A DNA stretch of 64,000 bases from Pedomonas mirosovicensis (GTDB lineage Bacteria; Pseudomonadota; Alphaproteobacteria; Sphingomonadales; Sphingomonadaceae). Location: assembly GCF_022569295.1 (NCBI RefSeq), contig NZ_JAKFIA010000001.1:1503001-1567000 (forward strand), given 5' to 3'. Positions within the stretch are counted from its first letter, which is position 1. Every line of letters starts with the position of its first letter. Below, piece after piece: positions 33,642 through 41,766 of this stretch. A program made the position numbers and the translations under genes. The notes under the pieces were generated by a model. The model was not told the DNA's origin. It saw nothing but the letters and a program-made list of their open reading frames with translations, and did no database searches.

Positions 33642-34115
33642 TCAGACCGTGGCGTTGAGAGCGATGGACGCCGCCGGCGGGCGGGCCGGAGCGGTGGCAA
33701 GGCCGGGATTGTAGGTGGGGGTGGTGCGCTTGCCCTTCTGGGTTTCCTCGATGATGGCGTTGAGGATGCCCTCGCTGACGCGCTTCAGCCGGAGCACGAT
33801 GCGCCCGTTGGCCATCACCAGATCCTGAAACGTGGCGAGCGCGCTGGAGAGGGAATCCCGCAAGGCGCGATCCGCCTGTTCCACCCCGGCCGGGTTGCGC
33901 TTCAGCGCCTGCAGGCCATAGGCGAGAACCGAGGAGAGGCGGCCCTTTTCCTCCAGCAGCGGCTGGATGGCGGTGGGGCGCTCGGTCTCCAGCAGATGGT
34001 TCTCGGCCTCGACCAGCGAGATGAGGCGCTGGACCACGTCCAGCATCTCGGTCAGGTGCCGGTTCATGTCGGCGGGCGGCTGCGCCTGCATCTGCGCGGC
34101 AACGGTCGGCATCAT
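33642..34115 (-). CDS. FlgN-like flagellar export chaperone
   Basis: Mostly alpha-helical cytoplasmic protein of 157 residues. The pattern NRHLTEMLDVVQRLISLVEAENHLLETERPTAIQPLLEEKGRL is like FlgN-type chaperones, which hold hook-filament junction proteins before export. The C-terminal tail (TTPTYNPGLATAPARPPAAS) is proline-rich and probably disordered. Its ATG overlaps the cheL stop (ATGA), with GGAGG before it, so it belongs to the flgI-cheL operon. In Caulobacter the same place is held by a short helical protein of the flagellar cluster. Assignment rests on helix pattern and position. Confidence 0.7.
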   Translation of the reverse strand: MMPTVAAQMQAQPPADMNRHLTEMLDVVQRLISLVEAENHLLETERPTAIQPLLEEKGRLSSVLAYGLQALKRNPAGVEQADRALRDSLSSALATFQDLVMANGRIVLRLKRVSEGILNAIIEETQKGKRTTPTYNPGLATAPARPPAASIALNATV

Positions 34116-34423
34116 GCCTGGCCTCCCTGCATGCGGATCACCTCGTTCATGAGATGGGGGACGAGGCCAAGGCCGCCCTGACGGGCGATCTGCTTGCCCA
34201 TCTCCTGGCCCATCATGCTGCGGTAGATCGATTCGGCGTTGCCGCCGCCGGTCAGCTCGTCGGTCGGCACGGTGGAGAACATGATGTTCACCATCTCGCC
34301 GATCAGCACGGACTCGAAATCCTGCAGCGCCGCCTTGGTCTTGGGGTTGACCGGCACGGCCTGGCGGCCGGCCAGCATGGGCGTGGTGGCCGCCAGGGCA
34401 TCGGGGGTGGCGGAAAGGCTCAT
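34112..34423 (-). CDS. cheL: rod-binding protein CheL/FlgJ N-terminal type
   Basis: Short (103 residues) FlgJ homologue with only the rod-binding domain: KTKAALQDFESVLIGEMVNI, SMMGQEMGKQIARQGGLGLV and a C-terminal amphipathic helix. The muramidase domain of enterobacterial FlgJ is absent, as is usual in alphaproteobacteria, where the gene is called cheL or flgJ and a separate enzyme cuts the peptidoglycan. It helps assemble the rod in the periplasm. Stop of flgI and start codon share one base (TGATG), and flgN-like overlaps at the other end, so the three genes form one translationally coupled operon. Confidence 0.88.
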   Translation of the reverse strand: MSLSATPDALAATTPMLAGRQAVPVNPKTKAALQDFESVLIGEMVNIMFSTVPTDELTGGGNAESIYRSMMGQEMGKQIARQGGLGLVPHLMNEVIRMQGGQA

Positions 34424-35560
34424 CAGTAGACCTCCACTTCGGCTTGCAAGGCACCTGCCGCACGCAGCGCCTGCAGGATGGTGATGAGATCGCGCGGCGT
34501 GACCCCAAGGGCATTGAGGCCGTTGACCAGATCCTGCAGCGAGACGCCGGTCTCAAGCACGCCCAGCTGCTTGCCGGTGCCGTCGTCCACCTCGATGTTG
34601 GTGCGCGGCACGACCACGGTCTCGCCCTTCTCCGAGAAGGGGCTGGGCTGGGAGACCTGCGGCATTTCGGAGACCCGGATGGTCAGGTTGCCCTGGGCGA
34701 TGGCGACGCGGCTGACCTTCACGTCCGCGCCCATGACGATGGTGCCGGAGGCCTCGTCGACCACGATGCGGGCAGGCTGGTCGACCGTGACCGGCAGGCG
34801 CTCGATCTCGCTGATGAGGTGGGCCATGCCGTAGGGGTAGCCCGCCGGCATGGTCAGCTGCACGGTGGTGGGATCGAGCATCCGGGCGATGGGCGTGCCC
34901 TGGGACTGGTTGATAACGTCCGCGATCCGTTCGGCCGTGGTGAAATCGGGGTTCTTGAGGGCCAGCTTCATGTTGCTCATCTCGCCGAGCGCGAAGGCGA
35001 CCTCACGCTCGATGATCGCGCCGTTGGTAATGCGGGCCGAGGTGGTGACCCCCCCGGGAGATGCTCTGCGCCGCGCCCCTGGCCTCGAAGCCGGACACCG
35101 CGACCGCGCCTTGCGCCACCGCGTAGACTTCCCCATCCATGCCAACCAGCGGGGTGACGAGCAGGGTGCCGCCCTGCAGGCTGGTGGCATCGCCCATGGC
35201 CGAGATCTGCACGTCGATTCGGGAGCCCTTGCGCGCGAAGGGGGGCAGGGTGGCCGTCACCGTCACCGCCGCCACGTTCTTCGTGTTCATCTTGATGTCG
35301 CGCAGGTTGATGCCGAGCCGGTCGAGCATGCTCTTCATCGACTGCTCGGTGAACGGGGCGTTGCGGAGCATGTCGCCCGTGCCGTTGAGGCCGACGACCA
35401 GGCCGTAGCCGATCAGCTGGTTCTCGCGAACATTTTCAAAATCAACGATATCCTTGATGCGCGAGGCGCCAAGGGCGGGCTCGGGCCCTGCGGCAAATAC
35501 TGCCAGTGCGAGGCAGAGGCTGCCTATCAGGCGGAGGCTCCAGCGGTGAAAAAGCGGCAT
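34423..35560 (-). CDS. flgI: flagellar P-ring protein FlgI, +1 frameshift as sequenced
   Basis: Periplasmic P-ring subunit, about 378 residues after repair. The signal peptide (MPLFHRWSLRLIGSLCLALA) is followed by SRIKDIVDFENVRENQLIGYGLVVGLNGTGD, the typical FlgI start; the second part carries NMKLALKNPDFTTAERIADV and ends ALQAEVEVY. The frame breaks at a C7 run (35049-35055): SISRGGHH is read where SISRGVTTSARI is expected; removing one base joins the halves. Probably a sequencing error, because the rest of the motility genes are intact. ATG 35560 has AGGGA upstream. A sigma-54 promoter lies 47 bp upstream; fliX is divergent, as in Caulobacter. Confidence 0.93.
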
Positions 35561-35606
35561 AATCTTCCCTGCCAACCATCGTTTTCTTCGATTTCGAATC
35601 TAACCA

Positions 35607-35623
35607 TGCTAATACCGTGCCAA
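35607..35623 (-). promoter_or_regulatory. sigma-54 promoter of flgI-cheL-flgN
   Basis: On the complement TTGGCACG-GTAT-TAGCA, ten bases between GG and GC, one mismatch in the -12 box (TAGC for TTGC). In Caulobacter flgI is also a sigma-54 gene and is divergent from fliX. Confidence 0.75.
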
Positions 35624-35682
35624 GTTTGGGCCCGATGGGCTTTCATACTTTAGAAACCATAAGGGATGCAGGATCGGCGCCC

Positions 35683-36111
35683 ATGAGAATCCAGGATCCG
35701 GTACGCACCCAGGCCGCCACGACCAAACGCGCGGGCGATAAAGGCCGCGCGAGCGGCAGCCAGGGCTTTTCGAGCCTGCTCGAGACGGGGGAGGCTCCGT
35801 CGTCGGGCGGAGTATCCTCGGCCGGCCCGGTGGCCGACATCGGCTCGATCCTGGCGGTTCAACAGGCCGAGGATGCAACTCAAGGCCGCTCACGGGGCCT
35901 CGCGTGGGGGCGGGATCTTCTTGATGAACTCGAGAAGATTCAACGCGCGCTGCTGCTCGATACGCTCACGGTCAATCAACTCAACGGGATAGCCGCAAAA
36001 GTGCGGACATATCAGCGCGTTGATGACCCGCAACTTGCCAGTATCCTGGCGGAAATCGAACTCAGGGTTGCAGTTGAGCTGGCGAAATACGGCGTGGAAA
36101 TTGCACGGTAA
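35683..36111 (+). CDS. fliX: flagellar assembly regulator FliX
   Basis: FliX of 142 residues; in Caulobacter FliX couples completion of the early basal body to activation of FlbD, and so to sigma-54 flagellar genes. The N-terminal half is a low-complexity linker; the conserved C-terminal helices read ALLLDTLTVNQLNGIAAKVR and LASILAEIELRVAVELAKY. ATG 35683 is chosen because AGGA precedes it and MRIQDPVRTQ matches homologues. Its place opposite flgI is the standard alphaproteobacterial arrangement. A loose CtrA-like motif (CTAACCATGCTAATA) overlaps the divergent promoter. Confidence 0.88.
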   Translation: MRIQDPVRTQAATTKRAGDKGRASGSQGFSSLLETGEAPSSGGVSSAGPVADIGSILAVQQAEDATQGRSRGLAWGRDLLDELEKIQRALLLDTLTVNQLNGIAAKVRTYQRVDDPQLASILAEIELRVAVELAKYGVEIAR

Positions 36112-36186
36112 GGAAATCGCTCGCTTGTTCAGTTGCCCTGAACCTTTTATAAGCCCCGCACCGAACTGCGGGGGAGCGTCGGAGGT

Positions 36187-36702
36187 ATGATGGGCGGTAT
36201 TTTGAATAACACCCACGAACGTCTGAACGGCACTGGGGCGGAGGAGCTGCTGCTGAGCAGGGAGGCCGCCACAACAATCGACCAGCCGATCGTTGAACTG
36301 CCAGAGGGCTATACGCCCTCACCGGATGAGGAGTTCATGAACCCGCTGCAGCAGGAGTATTTCCGCCGCAAGCTGGTGGCCTGGAAGGAGGATATCCTCC
36401 GCGAGGCCCGTGAAACCCTTGAAACCCTACAGAGCGAATCCCTGCGCGAACCGGATGTGACGGATCGCGCCTCGTCCGAGACCGACTGGTCGATCGAGCT
36501 GCGGACGCGGGATCGCCAGCGCAAGCTGATTTCCAAGATCGACGCGGCCCTGCGCCGCATCGAGACCGGAGAATACGGCTACTGCGAAGTGACCGGCGAG
36601 CCGATCTCGCTGCAACGGCTGGAAGCCCGGCCGATCGCCACCATGACCTTGGAAGCGCAGGAGCGCCATGAGCGCATGGAAAAGGTGACGCGGGAGGATT
36701 AA
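36187..36702 (+). CDS. dksA: DksA/TraR family RNA polymerase-binding factor
   Basis: Transcription factor of 171 residues that enters the RNA polymerase secondary channel and works with ppGpp. The coiled-coil region (EYFRRKLVAWKEDILREARE...) is followed by the globular part IDAALRRIETGEYGYCEVTG and LEARPIATMTLEAQERHERM. Only one cysteine (near residue 132) is present in place of the four zinc ligands of E. coli DksA; this is common in alphaproteobacterial members, so a zinc finger is unlikely. GGAGG precedes two adjacent ATG codons. A strong terminator follows. It often neighbours flagellar genes in this class. Confidence 0.93.
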   Translation: MMGGILNNTHERLNGTGAEELLLSREAATTIDQPIVELPEGYTPSPDEEFMNPLQQEYFRRKLVAWKEDILREARETLETLQSESLREPDVTDRASSETDWSIELRTRDRQRKLISKIDAALRRIETGEYGYCEVTGEPISLQRLEARPIATMTLEAQERHERMEKVTRED

Positions 36703-36792
36703 GGTCCTTCGGGCTTTGCCCCTTCTGAGCCGGGACAGGGAGGATAACCTGGCGTGAGGGGGAACAAGAAAATCAATCGCAGAATATCGTGA

Positions 36793-36830
36793 ACGGCAGC
36801 CGGAGCAGCATCTCCGGGTGCCGTTTTTTT
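36793..36830 (+). terminator. intrinsic terminator of dksA
   Basis: ACGGCAGCCGGAG / CTCCGGGTGCCGT stem with one mismatch, six-base loop, followed by seven T. Confidence 0.95.
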
Positions 36831-36945
36831 ATGCCCCGCCCTGGCTGGCGAGGGCGCGCCAAAAGGCCGGCGGAAACGGATCTCCACCGGCCTTTCTTGC
36901 AAGGGTTGGGCAAGGGCAGGGGGTGTGGTTCCCCTGCCGCCTTCA

Positions 36946-37710
36946 TCAGAACGGGAACAGGGCGTCGTAGAGCTGCTGGCCGTAGCGGGCCTGCTGCACG
37001 TCGGTCAGTTGGCCGCGGCCGCCGTAGGAGATGCGGGCCTCGGCGATCTGGCTGTGGTTGATGGTGTTGTCGCGGCTTATATCCTCGGGGCGGACGATAC
37101 CTGCGATCACCAGCTCGCGCACCTCGTAGTTTACCCGTACTTCCTGCTTGCCCTGGATGACCAGGTTGCCGTTGGGCAGCACGCCGGTGACGATGGCGGC
37201 GATGGTGAGGTTGATGTTTTCCTTGCGGTTGACCTGCCCGGTTCCCGAGCTTGAGGAGTTGGACGAGGCATCGACCAGGGAGGACGGATCCACGGCGTTG
37301 GGCAGCACCTTGTTCAGCTTGGATTCAAGGCCGAGGAAGCCCGGAAGTCCGGCGGCTTCCGAATTGCTGCGGCTGCGGGAGGTGGTGTTGTTCACCTGCG
37401 CCTGATCGGAGATGTCGATCTGGACGGTCAGGATGTCGCCCACCTGCGAGGCGCGGGGATCGCGGAAGAAGGCGCGGGAGCCTGCGCGCCACAGGGACGT
37501 GCCTGCCTCCTCCGGCTGGCCGGCCGCCTGGGCCGACCGCACGGCGGTCATCTGCTGCTGGCTGGCCAGCGAGGGCTGCATCTGCGGCGCGGTCACGCCC
37601 TCGATGGGCGAAAGATTGGGCGCGCGGCCGATGTTGGCGATCCGTTCGGCGGTGCCGCAGGCGGCAAGCGTGGAGGCGGCAAGGCCGATGGTGAGAAGGC
37701 GGATCCACAT
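36946..37710 (-). CDS. flgH: flagellar L-ring lipoprotein FlgH
   Basis: Outer-membrane L-ring subunit of 254 residues. The lipobox is seen as STLAACGT, so Cys is acylated after signal peptidase II. Further marks: LWRAGSRAFFRDPRASQVGDILTV, and the end QQLYDALFPF. ATG 37710 (MWIRLLTIGLAAS) is chosen over GTG 37719 because AAGGGTG is correctly spaced from the ATG. Last gene of the flgF-flgG-flgA-flgH operon, transcribed toward the dksA terminator. Confidence 0.95.
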   Translation of the reverse strand: MWIRLLTIGLAASTLAACGTAERIANIGRAPNLSPIEGVTAPQMQPSLASQQQMTAVRSAQAAGQPEEAGTSLWRAGSRAFFRDPRASQVGDILTVQIDISDQAQVNNTTSRSRSNSEAAGLPGFLGLESKLNKVLPNAVDPSSLVDASSNSSSSGTGQVNRKENINLTIAAIVTGVLPNGNLVIQGKQEVRVNYEVRELVIAGIVRPEDISRDNTINHSQIAEARISYGGRGQLTDVQQARYGQQLYDALFPF

Positions 37711-37773
37711 GATGTTCACCCTTGCGTTCGATTTGTCGTTTTCGGCTTATCGTTATTGTGTTGCCGGTGTTCT

Positions 37774-38268
37774 TCAGAGGCCGGCGAGCATGGCGAGCCC
37801 GCCCGTGCTGACGGAGACGACGCCCTCGGCCGTCACCTCGCCCTGGATGACCCGCTGCGAGGAGATGTTCTGGACGCGCACGATGTCGCCCTTGCCGCCG
37901 TCCTCCAGCGCCTTGCCCTTGGCGGCGATGGTGAGGCCGCCGTGGCTGACGACCATGGCGACGGCCTGGCCCTTTCTTATCAGCGTGGGCTGGCGCAGGT
38001 CGTAGCTGCGAACCGGATTGCCGGGGGAGAGCGAGCGGCGCGCCTCCAGCCCGGCAACTTCTGCCGGCATCAGGGCGCCGCGGGCCTTGCGGGCATCAAT
38101 GGTGCGAACTTCCAGATCGGATGCGGTGATGATCTCGCCGGCGCCGACGCGATTGGTGAGCACGGCGATCTCCACCATTTCCGGCTGGGTAGCGGCCACG
38201 GCGGGCGCAGCCGGCGCGATGGCGGCAACCAGAGAGGCGACAAAGGCGAGGGTGCGAATGCGTGTCAT
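37774..38268 (-). CDS. flgA: flagellar P-ring assembly chaperone FlgA
   Basis: Periplasmic chaperone of 164 residues for P-ring formation. Signal peptide (MTRIRTLAFVASLVAAIAPA...AVA), SAF-like domain (RVGAGEIITASDLEVR), and the C-terminal half QPTLIRKGQAVAMVVSHGGL and GDIVRVQNISSQRVIQGEV, typical of FlgA. It is short compared with E. coli FlgA (about 220) but usual for alphaproteobacteria. Six bases separate it from flgG. Confidence 0.93.
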   Translation of the reverse strand: MTRIRTLAFVASLVAAIAPAAPAVAATQPEMVEIAVLTNRVGAGEIITASDLEVRTIDARKARGALMPAEVAGLEARRSLSPGNPVRSYDLRQPTLIRKGQAVAMVVSHGGLTIAAKGKALEDGGKGDIVRVQNISSQRVIQGEVTAEGVVSVSTGGLAMLAGL

Positions 38269-38273
38269 GGCGC

Positions 38274-39059
38274 TTACCGGATCTGGTTGGTGGCGTTCAT
38301 CATCTCGTCAGCGGTCTGGATGACCTTGGAGTTCATCTCGTAGGCCCGCTGGGCGGTAATCAGCGCGGTGATTTCGCTGACCGGATTGACGTTGGAGGTC
38401 TCGAGCAGACCCTGCCGCAGCTTGCCAACGCCCTCCTCGGTCGGCACGCCGATGGTCGGCACGCCGGAGGCGGGGGATTCCAGCAGCAGGTTGTCGCCGA
38501 TGTTCTCGAGGCCCGCCTCATTGGGGAAGGTCGCCAGGTCGATCTGGCCAACGGTCTGGTAATCGACCTGGCCGGCCTGCTTCACCTGCACGGTGCCATT
38601 GGCGGCGATGGTCACGTCCACCGCATCGGGCGGAACCAGGATGCCCGGCAGGACGCGGTAGCCGTCCGGCGTCACCAGTTCGCCCTGGTCGGAAAGCTGG
38701 AAGGAACCGGCGCGGGTGTAGGCCTCGACGCCGCTCGGCAGCTCGACCCGGAAATAGCCGCGCCCGTCGATGGCGATATCGTAGGGGTTGCCGGTCTGGG
38801 TGAGGTCGCCCTGTTCGGCGATGCGGTAGACGCCGCCGGCGCGCACGCCAACGCCGATCTGGATGCCGCTGGCCACGCGCGTGTCTGCCTCGGAAGTCTG
38901 CGAGCCGACGCGGCGCACGTTCTGGTACAGCAGATCCTGGAACTCCGCACGGTGACGCTTGAAGGCCGTGGTGTTCATGTTGGCGATGTTGTTCGAGATG
39001 ACCTCGACGTTCATCTGCTGGGCCAACATGCCGGTTGCCGCGATATTGAGTGCACGCAT
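38274..39059 (-). CDS. flgG: flagellar distal-rod protein FlgG
   Basis: Distal rod subunit of 261 residues, exported by the flagellar apparatus without signal peptide. Start MRALNIAATGMLAQQMNVEV and NNIANMNTTAFKRHRAEFQ, the SGIQIGVGVR stretch and the C-terminal SNVNPVSEITALITAQRAYE with KVIQTADEMM are diagnostic of FlgG. Lies between flgF (36 bp) and flgA in one operon. Confidence 0.96.
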   Translation of the reverse strand: MRALNIAATGMLAQQMNVEVISNNIANMNTTAFKRHRAEFQDLLYQNVRRVGSQTSEADTRVASGIQIGVGVRAGGVYRIAEQGDLTQTGNPYDIAIDGRGYFRVELPSGVEAYTRAGSFQLSDQGELVTPDGYRVLPGILVPPDAVDVTIAANGTVQVKQAGQVDYQTVGQIDLATFPNEAGLENIGDNLLLESPASGVPTIGVPTEEGVGKLRQGLLETSNVNPVSEITALITAQRAYEMNSKVIQTADEMMNATNQIR

Positions 39060-39095
39060 GGTTTAAATCCTTCTCCAGCCTTGCCGGAAATCTGG

Positions 39096-39836
39096 TTACT
39101 GGACCCGGCCGAGGCGCTCGATGCCCTGCTGGCGGATGTCGGTGTAGCGCTCGAGGAGACGGGTGGTTGATTGGTAGGTCCGCAGGACCTCGATCATGTT
39201 GGCCAGTTCCATCACCGGCTTGACGTTCGAGCCCTCGATCACGCCGGTCTTGAGGCGAACCTGATCGGCGGGCAGGGGGCGGCCGCCTTCGCCGTCCATC
39301 AGGGTGCCGCCCAGCTTGCTGAGCGTCAGGTCGTTATTGAACGCCGTCAGTCCCAGCCGGCCGTGCGGGCCCATGTTGGAGGAAATGGAACCATCCTCCG
39401 CGATGTAGAGGTTGGTTTCCTGCGGTTCGAACTGGATGGGCTGGTTGTTGTCATCGAGCACCCGCGCGCCGCTGTCCGTCACCAGGAAGCCATCGCCCGA
39501 CAGGCGGAACTTGCCGTTGCGCGTGTAGGCAACGTTGCCGTCCGGCGTCATCACGGTGAAATAGCCCTCGCCATTGATCGCGACGTTGAGCGGATCGTCG
39601 GTGGGGATGAAGTCGCCCTGCACCGTGTCGCGCATCATGCCCTGGTCAAGCACGAAGGAGACGGGCCGGGCGGAATTGACCGGGGCCGCCGGCATGATGG
39701 TGGATTCCGCCGCGAACAGGGCCTCTTCCCGCTTGTAGGCGGCGGTGTTCATGTTGGCCACATTGTTGGCGATAACCGACAGCTGGCGCTGGAGTGCCAT
39801 CTGGTGCGAAAGGGCGACGTAATTCAGCGTGTCCAT
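39096..39836 (-). CDS. flgF: flagellar proximal-rod protein FlgF
   Basis: Proximal rod subunit of 246 residues. MDTLNYVALSHQMALQRQLS and NNVANMNTAAYKREEALF open the protein; VIEGSNVKPVMELANMIEVL and TRLLERYTDIR close it. Frame is open upstream, but ATG 39836 has AAGGATGG before it and matches homologues. First gene of flgF-flgG-flgA-flgH, driven by a sigma-54 promoter 50 bp upstream. Confidence 0.95.
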   Translation of the reverse strand: MDTLNYVALSHQMALQRQLSVIANNVANMNTAAYKREEALFAAESTIMPAAPVNSARPVSFVLDQGMMRDTVQGDFIPTDDPLNVAINGEGYFTVMTPDGNVAYTRNGKFRLSGDGFLVTDSGARVLDDNNQPIQFEPQETNLYIAEDGSISSNMGPHGRLGLTAFNNDLTLSKLGGTLMDGEGGRPLPADQVRLKTGVIEGSNVKPVMELANMIEVLRTYQSTTRLLERYTDIRQQGIERLGRVQ

Positions 39837-39885
39837 GTTCTGCCATCCTTTTTGGCGGCGTTCGCAAAGTGCTCGCCAAGACATA

Positions 39886-39902
39886 AGCAAGACTGATGCC
39901 AA
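39886..39902 (-). promoter_or_regulatory. sigma-54 promoter of flgF-G-A-H
   Basis: On the complement TTGGCATC-AGTC-TTGCT, ten bases between GG and GC. A dyad-like GCAATTTTTGCCGGG lies about 70 bp further upstream (39967-39981), like the GGCAA...TTGCC motifs before the flagellins. Confidence 0.85.
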
Positions 39903-40109
39903 CTTTAAAAATGGCTGATTTCTGCGGATTTGAGCGGTGATGGCGCTGGCTGGAGGCCTGGGGCGCGCAATTTTTGCCGGGCCAGTTCTGCCCAAAGAAG
40001 GGCGGGCGGATGCTGTTTGATGCGTCACCAATCAAGAGGTTGTTAACCTTGAGAACGTAGCTTGGCCCTGCGTGGCGGGATGCCGCGCATGGTCCTTGAG
40101 GGGCGCGTC

Positions 40110-40631
40110 ATGGCGGAAGACATCAGTGTCGGTCTCGATGGTAGCGAGGCGGAAGCGGAACTGAACCGCAAGAAGTGGAGCGGCAAGCGCATCGTGATGG
40201 TTGCCGCGCCCGTGCTGCTGCTGCTTATTGGTGGCGGGACCGCGGTTACGATGTTCTTCGGCGGAGAGAAGGAAGTTGCCGCGCCGGTAGACCCGGCAGC
40301 GCTGGCGGCGAACTCGGCCAACGCGCCGATCGTCTACGTCGATCTTCCCGACCTTCTGGTGAACCTGAAGTCGACGGACCGGAACAGCAGCTATCTCAAG
40401 CTGTCCATTTCCCTTGAGGTCAGCGGCCAGGCCCAGGCCGACGAGATCAAGAAGCTGATGCCGCGCATCACCGACAGCTTCCAGGTTTACCTGCGCGAAC
40501 TCAGGATCGACGACCTGTCCGGCTCGGCCGGCATGTTCCGCCTGAAGGAAGAGTTGCTGCGCCGGGTGAACACGACGATCGAGCCGTTCAAGATCAACGA
40601 CATCCTGTTCAAGGAAATGCTGGTTCAGTAG
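40110..40631 (+). CDS. fliL: flagellar basal-body protein FliL
   Basis: Single-pass inner-membrane protein of 173 residues around the stators; it has one transmembrane segment (RIVMVAAPVLLLLIGGGTA) and a periplasmic FliL domain (YVDLPDLLVNLKSTDRNSSY; RVNTTIEPFKINDILFKEML). ATG 40110 has GAGGGG upstream; earlier in-frame Met codons lack homology. First gene of a run fliL-fliM-DUF6468-motE. A TTAACC half-site with TTAACCTTGAGAACG sits at 40043, a possible CtrA site, and flgF is divergent. Confidence 0.93.
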   Translation: MAEDISVGLDGSEAEAELNRKKWSGKRIVMVAAPVLLLLIGGGTAVTMFFGGEKEVAAPVDPAALAANSANAPIVYVDLPDLLVNLKSTDRNSSYLKLSISLEVSGQAQADEIKKLMPRITDSFQVYLRELRIDDLSGSAGMFRLKEELLRRVNTTIEPFKINDILFKEMLVQ

Positions 40632-40633
40632 CG

Positions 40634-41758
40634 ATGATCGACAACGACGACATCTCTTCCGACGAAACCGGTGGTCCCGACGACGACGCTCTGGCTGCCG
40701 AATGGGCGGCCATGGCGGAGGAAAAGCCTGACGACAGCGACATCGCCGCCGAGTGGGAAAAGATGGCCGAACAGGAGGAGGAGGAAATCCTTTCCTCGGT
40801 TCAGGCCGGGCGCGTGCTCGACCAGGACGAGATCGACAGTCTTCTCGGCTTCGATGGCGACGACGAGGAAACGGCCCGCACGGGCATTCACGCCATCATC
40901 AACTCCAGCCTCGTCTCCTACGAGCGCCTGCCGATGCTGGACGTCATCTTCGACCGTCTGGTTCGCATGATGACGACCTCGCTGCGGAACTTCACCTCGG
41001 ACAATATCGAGGTCAGTCTCGATAACATTTCCTCGGTGCGGTTTGGCGATTATCTGAACTCCGTGCCGCTGCCCGCGATGATGGGCGTGTTTCAGGCTGT
41101 GGAGTGGGATAACTTCGGCCTGATGACGGTTGATTCCAACCTTATCTATTCCATCGTGGACGTGCTGCTGGGCGGGCGGCGCGGCACCGCGCCGATGCGG
41201 ATTGAGGGCCGGCCCTACACCACCATCGAGACCAACCTCGTCGAGCGGATGATCGACGTCATCCTCGCCGACATGGCGCAGGCGTTCGAGCCGCTCTCGC
41301 CGGTGAAATTCCGGTTCGATCGCATCGAGACCAACCCGCGCTTCGCCTCCATCGCCCGGCCGACCAACGCGGCCGTCGTCATTCGCCTCCGGGTGGACAT
41401 GGAGGATCGCGGCGGCAAGCTGGAAATGCTGTTCCCCTATGCGACGCTGGAGCCGATCCGCGAGCTGCTGCTCCAGCGGTTCATGGGCGAAAAGTTCGGC
41501 CGTGACAGCATTTGGGAAACCCACCTCGCGACCGAGCTGTGGCGCACGCGCATCGAGCTGGACGCCGTGCTCGACGAGCAGACCATGCTGCTGAGCGAGG
41601 TGATGAACTTCAAGGTGGGGCAGACCCTCGTGTTCAATGCCACGGCGAAGGACAATGTGGATTTGCGCTGTGGCGACGTATCCCTGCTCAGTGGCCGCCT
41701 GGGCCGCTCGGGCAAGAAAATCGCGGTGCAGGTCCGCGCAACCAACGGCAAATTCTAA
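40634..41758 (+). CDS. fliM: flagellar motor switch protein FliM
   Basis: C-ring switch protein of 374 residues that binds phospho-CheY. It begins two bases after fliL. The acidic N-terminal part is longer than usual (contains LAAEWAAMAEEKPDDSDIAAEW repeated as AAEWEKMAEQEEEE), then the FliM signature VLDQDEIDSLLGF, the CheC-like middle LPMLDVIFDRLVRMMTTSLR and the C-terminal SpoA domain FKVGQTLVFNATAKDNVDLR. fliN is not found downstream. The extra acidic repeat at the N-terminus, ahead of the CheY-binding motif, is the only unusual point. Confidence 0.96.
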   Translation: MIDNDDISSDETGGPDDDALAAEWAAMAEEKPDDSDIAAEWEKMAEQEEEEILSSVQAGRVLDQDEIDSLLGFDGDDEETARTGIHAIINSSLVSYERLPMLDVIFDRLVRMMTTSLRNFTSDNIEVSLDNISSVRFGDYLNSVPLPAMMGVFQAVEWDNFGLMTVDSNLIYSIVDVLLGGRRGTAPMRIEGRPYTTIETNLVERMIDVILADMAQAFEPLSPVKFRFDRIETNPRFASIARPTNAAVVIRLRVDMEDRGGKLEMLFPYATLEPIRELLLQRFMGEKFGRDSIWETHLATELWRTRIELDAVLDEQTMLLSEVMNFKVGQTLVFNATAKDNVDLRCGDVSLLSGRLGRSGKKIAVQVRATNGKF

Positions 41759-41766
41759 GGAGAGGC

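Noticed and set aside
36187-36702. Loss of the DksA zinc finger as an anomaly
   Set aside because: Single-cysteine DksA proteins are common in alphaproteobacteria, so this is not a special feature of this genome.
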